A stretch of 64,000 bases of DNA from Apium graveolens (lineage: Eukaryota > Streptophyta > Magnoliopsida > Apiales > Apiaceae). Below, one piece after another: positions 21,755 to 32,966 of the stretch. The stretch lies in the NCBI RefSeq assembly GCF_009905375.1, contig NC_133648.1, positions 25,109,562 through 25,173,561 on the forward strand. Direction: 5' to 3'. Each line of letters starts with the position of its first letter. Position 1 is the stretch's first letter. A model generated the notes under the pieces. The model ran no database searches. It saw only the letters and a list, made by a program, of their open reading frames with translations, and was not told where the DNA came from. Both the position numbers and the translations under genes were made by a program.

Positions 21755-24700
21755 ATGGCACCAAAAATGTTATTTTCAATGGAGCTAAGTTTGTTCCTAA
21801 CAACTACTCAGCTATTCTCTCTAAGGATGAAGCTCCATCAGAACTTCACTACATCCAAGACTTTTTGTCTAGAATGAAATAGGCTATGCACTGACCCAAC
21901 CAGACTCATTCTCAGGAACTCAAGTGTTGGAGTTCTGGAGGTCAGGAGTGTATGATGATGGTGGTGCCAATGGGTCTCCAAGTATAGTATTTACAACAGA
22001 GGAGGATGCCCATGTGGTAACTTTGACCACAGTTTGACACTCCATCTGCCAGAAAACTGTACATATTCAACAGTTGAAGAGCCAGTTCTTCAACAACTAA
22101 TGGCCAATCTGGGCTATAAGAAAACTCTGGCAAAGCTTGGACAACTAAAAAGACCCCACATCAGGAGGGAGTGGAGTTTCTTCTTTGATTGCATCACAAG
22201 GACCTTTGCAAACAAGTGTTCAAACTTTGATGCAATTCCTATCCTCAGTCAGCAAATTGGGTATGCTCTGATTACTCAATCTCATTTTGATTTTGCTACT
22301 GGTGTACTAGGATTCATAGGGGATAGGTTGACAGAAGATAGAAATACTGTATATTTTTCTAGATTCTGTCAACTTATTTACAGCTTTTGTAACCCTGATG
22401 CACCCCAATTAGCAAGTGAGTTGCTTTCCCCGTTTAAACTTGCTAAGAGAGCCTTTATTGACTTATTATCTGCTGATAATAAGAAAATTATTTTGAGACC
22501 CCTCCAAATTCCAACATACCATCAGCACCTACCATCAGACCTTCACCTTCCAGGCCCAAAAGGGCAAAGTATGTTCCTCAACCTCCACAAAAGAGAAGAA
22601 AGATGATTATCAGGGATAAATCTGATGATGAGGAGGAAGCACATGTTAAAACATCAGAACTTGTGACTAATGAAGCTGAAAATTTAGTTTTTCAGAAAGA
22701 TACAGAACTGAAGGGTCAACCCATCAGGTAAATACTGAAGCTCAAAGTTCTGATACTTTAAAGAGGAAGAAAACTGCTAGTTCTGATGTTGCTGAAGCAA
22801 CTCCTTCTCTAGCAAGGAGATTGAAGAAAATAAGGGCTAAGAGGCATTTGGCTAAGCCTCCATCAGAAGATACTGAAGAAGCTGAGGAAGGAGATCAGGA
22901 ATTTCTGATCTCAAAAGAGCCAATTATAATTGAATCTCTACCACCTCCAGCTAAAGACCAAGACACTATTCCTGATACAGGGGTTACAACTCCAGTCACT
23001 CCTCTTCATAAAGATATTACAGTTGAAGATTCAGACTTAAGTCCTGAAATTGACATCAACAGGCTGCACACTCCTACTATTCTGTATTTGGAAGCTCCTA
23101 CAGCAGCTCATACATCTCCAACTCATTCTCCAATTTTAAATGTTGATGCTGAGATATCATATACTCCGACAACACCTATTCTGGAGAAAAATTCTGATGC
23201 TCAGAATCCAGATGAAGTCATTCCTGAATCTCCAGTTGCTTCACACACTCTAGTGCTGTCAGAACATACTGAGTCCTCTTCAAGTTCTGAAGACAGTATT
23301 TATGTTCATACTCCAGCTCATGTACTTGGAAATGAAGCATTGGTCAAGAAATTTGTTGAACGGGATGCTCCTATACCTTGGGATGAAACTTATAGAGGAG
23401 TAGAGTGGACCAAGAAGTGGAATGATTCTGATTTCATTCCAAGTTCTAAAGTTCTGACAGAGCACATTGCAAAGAACCTTCAAGGTCACTGCTCTATCTA
23501 CCAAGAACCTTCAAGGTCTTCACTCTCAAACTCAAGTAAAGGCGAATACACTACAAAAGTCATTTAACAAGCTAGATATGCAAATCAAGCTTGACAAGAC
23601 AGGGATTATCAGACCTACAATTGAGAAAGTAGATACAATTGAGAAAGCTCAAGAGAAGCAACAGGCCCAAATCTCTGAGGTTCTGGATAATCAAGCTTCT
23701 CAACAGGCTCAATTGGATGAGATCTAATCTTCAGTTGAACTTCTTCTCTCACTCCTACTATCAGATGATGCCAAAAGGGGGAGAAGATAGTTAAGTCCAA
23801 ATGCTCTAATGATCAAATACTAAAGAAGAAAGATGATGAAGCTGATGACCAGGGAAACCCTAGCAAGGGTAGAGGTCAAGTTCAAAGTAAAAGGCAAAGC
23901 AACAAGGTTTCTTCAAGGAAACTAATTACTGATGCAAGCAAATATTCTATTCAAAAGAAGACAAGTTCTGAAGCTGCTCAAACTCAAAATCTGATAGCAA
24001 GTACTAATACTCAAAATCTGATATCAAGTTCTGATGAGCAAAGTCTGATGACAAAGCCTGATGTTCTGATACAAGGTGGAAGTCAAGATTCTCAAAAGTT
24101 TATGCAAACTCTGAAGCTCAAGGGAAAGCAGACTACTGTCTACTATAATGACCACAAGATTCAGACACTTGATGAGGAAACTGCTAGAAGATTATTTATG
24201 AAGCATAATCCAGGAATGGATTTAGAAAATCTCAAGGAGGAAGAAGCTAGATTTAAAGCTGAAAAGAAAAATCTAAAGCCAAAAGCTTCTGTTTCAAAGA
24301 AACCTCCAAGGCCTAAGGAAAAAGGCATTGTGATCAAGGAGAAGTCAAATACCGAGGCATCAAAACCCAAGACTAGATCACAGATTGATATTGATCCCAA
24401 AGACAAAGGGAAAGGAAAAGTTGATGAACCAATCAAGCCACTGGAGATGAAAATTCCTCAAATTCTGATAAAACCAGTGTGCAAAATGGTTCAAGTACTT
24501 GATGATTTTCTTGTTGAAGATAAAAATGTTCAAACTCTGAAAAGAAAGAAGATTTCTGAAGAATCAAAGACTACCTCTGACAAGGCTCAAGTTGTTCAAA
24601 GTCAAGAACATCAAGCTATAACAAGAACAACAAGTTCTGATAAAATCATCAAGACATCAACCTCTGACAGTGCTCAAGTTGATTTTGACAAGATGAAAGT

Positions 24701-25493
24701 AGCTACAAAAAGAAACTCCTATGAAAAAATGTCAAACCATCAGATCCAAAGAAAAGCCAATTGTTATCTAATTTCATGACTGTTGGATTGAAAGCCAGAG
24801 AAGCAAGAGACAGAGCTGGACTAGGTTTTGATGAAGCTAAGATTAAAACAGGAGTTGAAGTGCTTACTAGAGATCCATTTATATTAACTAACAGGCCTCT
24901 TGAAGATGTTACACAGAAACACCTTGATAAGGTTATCCCTGTTCAAGTGGTACTGGATGCTCATAACAAGCACAATGTCAAGGAAAATCTGATTCTATTT
25001 CTTGAAGATGGAAGGACATATCAAATGTCAGAATCAGATGTGTTAAACAAATCACTAAAAGAACTTCAATTCTTTCATTACCTTTTAGAGGTAAAGTCTG
25101 ATATTACCAGGAGATGGTCAAACTTTATATTGAAGACTATCAGAGATAAAGCTAGAATTTCTGGTTCAAGAGTTACAAAATTCATTCCAAATATTGTTGA
25201 AGATGATGGAAGTGAAATTCTAATGAAGAAGAATTCTGCTAAGCTTGAAGTGATTCTGAAAGGGAAATGAATATGCTATAATGAAGATTCTTCTCATCCC
25301 AGGGTAATAAGACTGAATGATGGTTTAGAAAGAAACCATATCTCCGCTTTAAGGACTGCAATATACCAGATTGGAAGTCAGAATGAAGAGATGAAGCAAG
25401 TCAAGACTACACTCTCAAGTCCTGAGGATTAAAGAAGAAAAGCTGATAACAAGCTTTGTCAAGAATCATTATGGATTCAGATTGACTCAGTGA
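21755..25493 (+). pseudogene. Copia-B post-pol accessory ORF, long form (broken)
   Basis: ATG at 21755 (context ACAGAAATGGC) opens a long degenerate coding region ending near TGA 25491. The N-terminal 300 codons (21755-22650) contain a globular-looking segment (RREWSFFFDCITRTFANKCSNFDAIPILSQQIGYALITQ) that resembles, from memory, the uncharacterised protein following pol in many eudicot Copia elements. A Glu-rich linker, Pro/Thr/Ser repeats, VEWTKKWNDSDFIPSS, a coiled-coil-like Gln/Lys stretch, a Lys-rich basic stretch and a C-terminal region (HLDKVIPVQVVLDAHNKHNVKENLILFLEDG) follow. Frameshifts occur near 21765, 21885, 22510, 22735, 23475 and 24760; stops at 23725 and elsewhere. No signal peptide or clear transmembrane segment is seen, so an envelope role is doubtful. 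Confidence 0.75.
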
Positions 25494-25620
25494 GATTGGT
25501 AAAAGCTACAAGGACTGTAAGTTGTAGTTAGTTATCTAGTTAAACTCTTATTTGTATTTGTACTTAAATGTTTTTGACATCATCAAATCTATTAACTTGT
25601 ATATTTTGCATAATTTACAA

Positions 25621-25632
25621 GTTGGGGGAGAT
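25621..25632 (+). other. Polypurine tract of Copia-B
   Basis: GTTGGGGGAGAT directly before the 3' LTR; identical to the Copia-C tract. Confidence 0.9.
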
Positions 25633-26199
25633 TATTAGATATATTTGAGATGTCATGTCTAATATGATTCATATTTAGTTTTCAGATCTTAATAAACAGG
25701 ACATATCAGGACTTACTGAAATCAGGACTTACTGGAAGTCAGAACTTAATATCAGAACTTAAGGTCATATCAGAACTTAAGTGCGGGAAGACTTTCATAT
25801 AAGGAAGGAAACTGATTTACAGTGGAAGATCGAGACTAAAACAAAAGAAGATATGCATGGAAAGAGTTAGAAGACTGGAAGACTTGTAGAAGATATCTTA
25901 TTGATATATTTTAGGAGACAGAATTGTATTCCATATCAATTAGAAGTTATCTTGTAACTGTGTACTATATAAACACAGACTTAGGGTTTACACTGTATGA
26001 ATATCATTATCGAGAAGATTATACATTGTAACCTAGCAGCTCTTAGTGATATTTGTTCATCACTGAGAGAGAACAACAGTTCTTATTGTAACAAGAGTTT
26101 ATTCAATATACTTGATCTTTGTTACATACTTGTGTTAAATCGATTTGAGTGTATAAACACTGTATTCAACCCCCTTCTACAGTGTTGTGTGACCTAACA
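25633..26199 (+). repeat. Copia-B 3' LTR
   Basis: 567 bp matching 1978-2545 with about 20 differences by eye. Its first two bases are TA instead of TG, a point mutation at the integrase-recognised end. TATA box at 25966-25973. It is followed by TCTTC. Confidence 0.95.
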
Positions 26200-26204
26200 T
26201 CTTC
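26200..26204. repeat. Target-site duplication of Copia-B, right copy
   Basis: TCTTC, identical to 1973-1977. Confidence 0.95.
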
Positions 26205-28000
26205 TACTTTCTTTGGCTCTTCTTTTGAAAGTAGATTATGATATAAACATTCATTCTGAGTTGCACTTCTTATCTTTACACCATCATCAGGATTTCCAAT
26301 GATCAAATCAGGAGTATAATCCTTAGTCCATTTTCTGGCACTGGGAAGTATCCTTATGGAACTAGATGCTCCCCCTAAATTTTATGCCTCATCAAATCCA
26401 TTTGAGGCTCCCCCTGAATCTGTTGGGTTATTTCCTGATGAATTATTGGGACTTGACTCATGTTCTTTTGATGTTGAATCAACATTAAATTGAGAAGAAC
26501 TTTGAGATGATTCTTCAGTGTTAGTATCATCAGCTGACCTTTGCTGTTGCTCCCCCTCAACTTGTACAGGCTCATTAGCACAATGATTATCTTCAGAATC
26601 TGTAGGAGTGTCAGAATTTGGATCGTCAGGATTTGACAGTTCATTAGAGTTTGATCCAGATTCCAACAATGCTTTTTCATTTGCAAAGATTAAACTTTCA
26701 TGAGTGTCTTCTTCAAAACCAGGAATCTTCTTATCATCAAAAGATACATTGATGGAGACTACTACAGTGTGTGTTCTTAGGTTGAACACTCTATAAGCTT
26801 TTGATGGTGAGTATCCAACAAAGATTCCTTCATCAGCCTTTGATTCAAACTTTCCAACCTGATCAGTATGAGTTCTCAAAACAAAACACTTACATCCAAA
26901 TACATGAAGATGTTTGAGATTGGGATTCTTTTCTTTTAACATTTGATAAGGAGTAACACCATGTTTATTTATCAGAGTGACATTCTGAGTATAACATGTT
27001 GTATTTACTGCTTCAGCCCAGAAGTAAGTGGGTAGTTTTGCTTCTTCTAGCAGAGTTCTGCCAGCTTCAATTAAGGTTCTGTTCTTCCTCTCAACAACAC
27101 CATTTTGTTGAGGTGTACCAGGAGCTGAGAATTATTGCTCTATGCCTTTGTACTTACAGAATTCCTCCATCTTTGAGTTCTTGAATTCAGTGCCATTATC
27201 ATTTCTCAGGATTTTCACTTTGTGAGTAGATCCATTTTCAATTTGCCTTATGTGGTCCAGAAGAATTTCTGGAGTTTGATCTTTTCTGTGTAGAAAATAA
27301 ACCCATGTATATCTAGTGAAATCATCAAAAATTACAAGTGTGTACCTTTTCTTGTTGACGGACATTATGTACACTGGTCCAAAAAGGTCCAGGTGCAGCA
27401 TGTGATATGGCTCAGAGATAGAGAATTCTGTTTTGCTTTTGAAAGATACTCTTCTTTGTTTAGACTTTTGGCAAGCATCACAAAGACCATCACTTGAGTA
27501 TAGCATGTTTGGCAATCCTATTACAAGCTCCTTCTTGGCAAGTTCATTGATTGAGTTAAAATTGAGATGTGAGAGCTTCTTATGCCAGTTCCAGCTCTCA
27601 TCTACTGATGCATTAGAGATAAGGCAAGTAGCTTCCTTTTCAAGACTTTCATGTAGCCTTATTTCATAAATGTTTCCATATCCGTATCCTATCAAGACAA
27701 TTTTCTTTGACTTGTTATGAACAACTTCGCAGTGTGAGTCATAGAATACAACATGATAACCTCTGTCAGTGATTTGACTGATGCTCAAAAGATATGCTTC
27801 AGTCCTTCCACCAGAGCTACATTTTCTATTGCTACCTTTCCAATTATCAAGTTGCCAGATCTCATAGTATGTCCTACATTTCCATCTCCATAAGATACAT
27901 CTGGGCCAACCTTCTTCTCAAATTCTGACAGCGGGGATTTATTTCTAGTCATGTGTCCTGAACATCCACTATCCAAGACAGGTGTATTTTTCTTGTTACC
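26205..28000 (-). pseudogene. Copia-A pol, first part: protease, integrase, RT linker
   Basis: On the minus strand from 28000: protease (VLDSGCSGHMTRNKSPLSEF, D-S-G intact); pre-integrase domain (WHKKLSHLN, CDACQKSK); integrase core (LHLDLFGPV, RNDNGTEFKN, QQNG); then a Ser/Asn/Asp-rich linker and the block WTKDYTPDLIIG before RT. The frame is lost near 27800 (one shift), with stops near 27132 and 26382; otherwise long stretches are open. The text stops at KKVEE-type codons at 26205 and resumes at 1977. Catalytic D, D are present, and the E-containing block follows the stop at 27132. Confidence 0.9.
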
Positions 28001-28021
28001 CTGCAATCAGAAGAATAATTA
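28001..28021 (-). promoter_or_regulatory. Gag-pol junction of Copia-A: stops then CTGATTGCAG
   Basis: Minus-strand TAA (28019-28021), T-rich tract, TGA, then TTGCAG followed by GGT AAC. It carries the same acceptor-like hexamer as Copia-B, C and D although the surrounding bases and the stop codons differ. Confidence 0.5.
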
Positions 28022-30319
28022 AATTGAAGGATTTTTAAGGACCCATACTTGTTGGGTCCTCTTTTTGGACAACTTAAGCCTTTGTGTGTCATGAGTACTT
28101 TTGACAGTCTTTCCTTTGTCAGGATTTGTCTTGTCAGAAGCAAGTTTAGTAAAATCAACATAACTAATCACACAAGCAACTTTATTAAACTTAGGCAAAG
28201 GTTCATAGTAATTGTGATACAACTTGTGATAAGAACTACAAGTATAAATCGAATGTCAACTACTACCACAATGAAAACAAGGATTTTGTGGTTTATAAAA
28301 TACTGATCTACCCCTAACACCAGACTCAGGAATAGCAGTTTTCCTTTTCTTATTCTTCCTGCAATCAATAGCAAGATGATTAGTATTTCCACAGTTAAAA
28401 CAAGTTTTCCTAGGAGCATTGGGAACAACCTTGTAATTTGAATCCTTAGAAATACCTTACTTACCATTCCTGTTTCTTTTAGGACTCTTTGCTTGAGGTT
28501 TGTCAGTAACCTCAAATATTTTCTTTTTCAATTGTCTTGCTGACAAAAGTGTTATGTTCTTTTCTTTCTTAACATACCTAATAATTTCCTTGCTTTTCTT
28601 TCTCTGAGTTTTATCATTTACCAGTTTTTCTTGTGATACTGATGTTGAACCCTTTTCAAAAGTGGATTTGAGTTCATCAGTTTCTGATGAAATAAACCTA
28701 ACAGGAGTTTTAAGGGAAATTTTATTTTCAGTGTCAACATCTTTAATTCCATCTTTATAGCCTAAGCATTCTTTCCAGTTTTTCTTTAAGATCATCTCAT
28801 GAACATTTTTGCCTGAATCAGTCCAGGCTTTAAGGGTTTTTCTTTCATTTTCTAGATCCTTTTCTAGCATACTGTATCTAGCCTCAAGAATCTTAATTGT
28901 ATGTTTAGTTCTCTCACATTCCTTCTTCAACTCTATCTGATGAATTAAGTCAGACTCTAACTGATCATTCCTAAATTTCAAGGTCTTAATTTCAGTTATA
29001 AGTCTATCATTTTCTAGAGTCTTATTCTTAAAACTACCATGCAAATATTTAAGAATAGATTTCAATTCAGATATATTTACAGTATCAAAAGAGAAGAAAT
29101 GAGTTTATACCTTAGGCTCAGAAGTAGCAGGATCATCAAGACTGGCCATCAGTGCATAGCATGTGTTTTCACCTTCAGAGTCAGAGGAGTCAATCCAATT
29201 CTTGCTTGAAGTGATCAGGGCTTTGCTCTTCCCTTTATCATGCTTTATTTTCTTGCACTCTGAGGCAAAGTGACCAGGTTCATCACAGTTGTAGCACTTG
29301 ATCTTTGTCCTGTCTAGCTTCCCAGCTTTAGATTCCTTTCCATCTTTCCTCCCAGTTGACTTCTTTTCACCTCCAGCGAACTTCTTCATGAAGTTTAGTT
29401 GTTCCTAGACTTCCTGAATTGCATTCTCCTGAAGCCCTTAACCAGCAATGCGGTCATTTGCATGACTTCAGAATCTTTCATATTCTCATCAGTTTCAGAA
29501 TCAGTATCATCATCAGGATTTGATGATGAATCATCAGTATCTGATTATGGCAAATTGTTCTTCTTTCGTACAGCTCCAACAGACTTTTCTTTTGAAGCTT
29601 TATCATTAAATTTCAAAGCAACATATTTCCCTTTGCTGCTTTTCCTCTCTCTCTCTCTCTCTCCTTTGCTGAACCTCCAAATCATGAGTTCTCAGCATGC
29701 CATAGACTTCATCCAGAGTAATTACGTCAAGATCATACTGATGTCGTATGATTGAAGTCTGAGTCTCCCATTCTTCACTCAATGCTCTGAAAAACTTGGT
29801 GTTTGAATCCTCTCGATCATACACCTTTCCCACCAAAGACATATTGTTTAGCAGATTCAGAAATCGGTCATAGATGTCAGTGAGACTTTCATCAGGCTTG
29901 GCCTCAAAGTGTTCATATTCTTGAATCAGAACAACCCTTATGTTCTTCTTGATGGCCATGGTTCCTTGACATTGAGTTTCAAGAGCATCCCAGATTTCTT
30001 TGGCAGTCTTGTAGGCTATGACCCTGTTTGACATTACAAAATCAAGACTGTTATGCAAAATGTTTCTTACCTTTGCATTTTTCAGCACAACTACTTTCTC
30101 TTCAGGTGTCCATTTGGTCTTCTCCTTCAGTTGATAGTGTTTAACAACAGTAGGAGTTGCAGGCACCGGTTTTGTTGGCATGAAGGGTTCATCATTGATT
30201 ACGTCTAGATAATCTGGATCTGTAGCTTCCAGGTACATGAGCATCTTCACCTTCCATGTTGGATATTCAGTCTTTTTTAGAATGGGAATTTTAATGCTTT
30301 CATACTTGTTCAGAGACAT
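28019..30319 (-). pseudogene. Copia-A gag (broken)
   Basis: ATG at 30319 (MSLNKYESIKIPILKK), about 36 bases after the primer site. Capsid region with YPTWKVKMLMYLEATDPDYLD and AKEIWDALETQCQG. Three CCHC knuckles: near 29295 (CYNCDEPGHFASEC), near 28395 (CFNCGNTNHLAIDC) and near 28270, where the Trp of the third knuckle is a TGA stop. A Lys/Glu-rich coiled-coil-like region of about 200 residues separates the first two. A CT/GA dinucleotide run at 29644-29665 shifts the frame, a stop lies near 29105 and a frameshift near 28460. It ends with TAA at 28019-28021 and a second stop (TGA) before the junction. Confidence 0.88.
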
Positions 30320-30354
30320 GTTTAGTTCATTTTTGATTTTAAATTTATCAGTGT

Positions 30355-30366
30355 GCTCTGATACCA
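30355..30366 (-). other. Primer-binding site of Copia-A
   Basis: TGGTATCAGAGC on the minus strand, initiator tRNA-Met type, followed by gag. The sequence on its other side ends GGGCAACA, possibly the end of an LTR that I cannot delimit. Confidence 0.85.
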
Positions 30367-30659
30367 ATTGTTGCCCAGTATATTAAAGACGAAATAATGA
30401 AATTTTGGTTGGTCGTCGGTCTGGTCACCGTAATTATAGTAATATTTAAAATAAAATACTCTCATAAATAGATTACTATTCACAGTATAAAAAATATAAA
30501 TAGAATTGTAATATGTCTTATGATTTTCATTTAAATAAAATAATATATAACATTAAATAAAATTACAGTATTAATCCATTCCTAAATAAAAAAAATTACG
30601 TACAATTAGTTGGATTTGCATCCTCGATTAAAGTAAAATAATAAAGATTGATAAAAATT

Positions 30660-31270
30660 TGAAAACAAATTCGTTTGGTCGATATAATGCACTAAAACAT
30701 AAAAATAAACGAGTTAAAACAAAATAAATTAAAAGTAATTTCGTTTGGCAGATATAATGTAATTAGACTAAAATAAAATTATACATACTATCAATTTAGT
30801 CTAAAATATATTAATATTCATTTCGGGCTAAAATGAAATTAAACAAAAATTAAATATAATTAATTGAATTTGGTTGACATAACAGGTCTGAAACTAAAAC
30901 CAAGATTTATTATCTCAGGCTAAAACAATATAATAAATACTACCGATCTACCTAAAAAATATCTTATCAAACCGGGCTACAACATAATGCGTTGGTCGAT
31001 ATAATGTCATCAGAATAAAATAAAAATATTATATATTCAGCTTAAAATAAAATAATATATAACTAGAGCTAAAATAAAATAAGAAACAAACTAAATGTAA
31101 TTAGATGGTTAATATAATGGGTCTAAGGCTAAAACAAAATAATGTATATTATTGATCTACGCTAAAACTAAAATTAAATTTAAACTAAAGGTAATTCTTA
31201 TATTATTTATCCGTGTTAAAATAAAATTAAAGTCCACCTAATGCGTTGTTAGGTATAATGTAGGTTTAGG
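30660..31270. repeat. Degenerate repeat with GGTnGATATAATG motif
   Basis: Within AT-rich DNA from 30367 to 31900 the phrase GGTCGATATAATG or a near variant recurs at about 30680, 30750, 30990, 31110 and 31255, with a GACATAACAGG variant near 30880. CTAAAATAAAATAA-type filler lies between copies. Spacing is irregular (70 to 140 bp). It looks like a decayed tandem array or the remains of an LTR. The rest of 30367-33682 holds no gene I can support. Confidence 0.45.
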
Positions 31271-31941
31271 ATTGTGGGATAACTCCAAAATATTAAAATT
31301 TTGATTGCAAATATATGTGTAAAATGTTTGAGTTTATATATTTACGGGGTTCTTTCAATTTCTATAATATCCAAAGCTATTTCAATAAAATGAAAATAGA
31401 GATGATTCCTTAGTTATTATAATTGCGTTTTACTAAACTAAATCAATACATGTTATTCATCCGGGCTAAAAAAATTATACAATTGATTCTTGATAAATCA
31501 AAATAAAATAAGAAAATAAATATACCAGTTAAACTAAAATAATATGCACTTTTATTCGGGTAATTATAAATTTTTAATTACCGATACATAAACTTTTTAT
31601 TATTGATCCGGATTTAAACAAGTTGAATCAAAAAATAAATTTGTTTATAACTAGTAAGATTTGTTCGGTATACCAAGTAAATATAATTCGTTTATTATTG
31701 ATGTGAGCTAAGATTATTTTTTAATTAAAACATAATTATCTTTTGTAAACACGCCTACGAATTTCAAAAAAATTAAAAAAATTCGATGAGTGATATTTTT
31801 TTAGAAACTAAAATTTTACTAAATTATACAAATGCATATTTAAAATAATTATCAAATTATATTATTAAAAATTTCTAATAAATAAATTTTAGACTTTAAA
31901 TTTTTTATTTCAAATTAAATACAAAAATTATATAATATTAA

Positions 31942-32264
31942 AAACAATACGTGCAATAGAACTAGTATTTATTTAAAGAATATAAAAGAGTAATAAGCTG
32001 CGCATATATATTTATCATGATTGCTAAATGCAGTAATTTTAACTTCGCGCAGTCAGCAGAAATTACACTAATAACCTTAACTCATTTTCTACGATTTCAC
32101 TGAAACAATACGTGCAGTATTACTAGTATTTATTTAAAGAATATAAAAGAGTAATAAGCTGAGTATATATATTTATCTTGATTGCTAAATGCAGTAATTT
32201 TTATTTCGTGCAGTAAGCAGAAATTACACTAATAACCTTAACTCATTTTCAGTGAGTTCACTAA
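31942..32264. repeat. 161-bp tandem duplication
   Basis: Two adjacent copies (31942-32102 and 32103-32264) start AAACAATACGTGCA and contain TTTAAAGAATATAAAAGAG and TAATAAGCTG. They differ by roughly a dozen substitutions, so the duplication is not recent. Confidence 0.8.
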
Positions 32265-32966
32265 AACTCCGGCAATTTAATACATTCACACTAATGCATT
32301 AACGTGTATTAATGATACACCGCTATATTAAATAGTACTATCTGTGATTGCCATTTCTAAATTTTAAGCATCTAGTTCATTTTTTTTAAGATAACGTAAA
32401 AATTTTATATTTATATTTTTTAACTTTCAAGTATAAAGAAAAAAAGCTAAATTTTATTAAAACATATAATACAATTCAAAACGTAAGTTATTTTTACTCA
32501 AGTTTATAAACTAGGAAATAAGTTTTAGTCCATTATGGTTTCAAAATTTAAATAGCCGGGCCGATTTTCCGAGAACTCATTCTGACATGGATGTTGTACC
32601 AAAATATTCAATTTAAATTAATTTAGTATTCGTGTACTTTCGTTTTGTATAACATTTTTCGTGTAAAATTGACAAATATTAAAATACTAATTAATGAAAT
32701 AAATGAATAAAAGTATAAGATTATAATATTATAAATATACATATATTCACTATAAATATTAACATTTAATTATAATATTTATTTATATTGTATACTTCGT
32801 GTCGAGTCGCGTATCCACTAAATCTCGACCGTGTACATTCGTATTCGTGTACTAAAAAGTCAAATATAAATACTAATTATTTTTTTTGTCATTTTATATA
32901 GTGTAAATCATTTCATGTTTAAAATTATCGTGTCTATTTTTAAGGTCAATGTTTTGAAAAGATATA

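Larger units (their letters stand above)
1978..26199 (+). mobile_element. Copia-B, full-length Ty1/Copia element interrupted by Copia-C
   Basis: 5' LTR 1978-2545, initiator-tRNA-Met primer site, gag, pol, post-pol ORF, polypurine tract and 3' LTR 25633-26199. It is split by Copia-C at 7458-19368 in the RT region. Without the insert it is about 12.3 kb. The long region after RNase H (20253-25632) with an extra ORF is the layout expected of Sirevirus-type Copia elements. It inserted into Copia-A pol in the opposite orientation. By eye the two LTRs differ at about 20 positions, including a TG-to-TA change at the start of the 3' LTR. All genes carry stops and frameshifts. Confidence 0.95.
26200..30366 (-). 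mobile_element. Copia-A, 5' portion (primer site, gag, protease, integrase)
   Basis: Minus-strand start of the oldest element of the nest: primer site at 30355-30366, gag from 30319, pol from 28000, broken at 26200 by Copia-B. No LTR resembling those of B or C is seen to the right of the primer site, and the 3' LTR is outside the window, so the 5' LTR cannot be delimited. Its proteins are alignable with B and C but clearly divergent, making it a separate family of the same lineage. Confidence 0.92.

Noticed and set aside
25997..26197. 66-codon frame inside the Copia-B 3' LTR
   Set aside because: Chance frame within U3/R; the equivalent in the 5' LTR is interrupted.
29644..29665. CT/GA dinucleotide run as a regulatory GAGA element
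   Set aside because: It lies within Copia-A gag coding sequence (Arg/Glu codons) and is best explained as microsatellite growth causing a frameshift.
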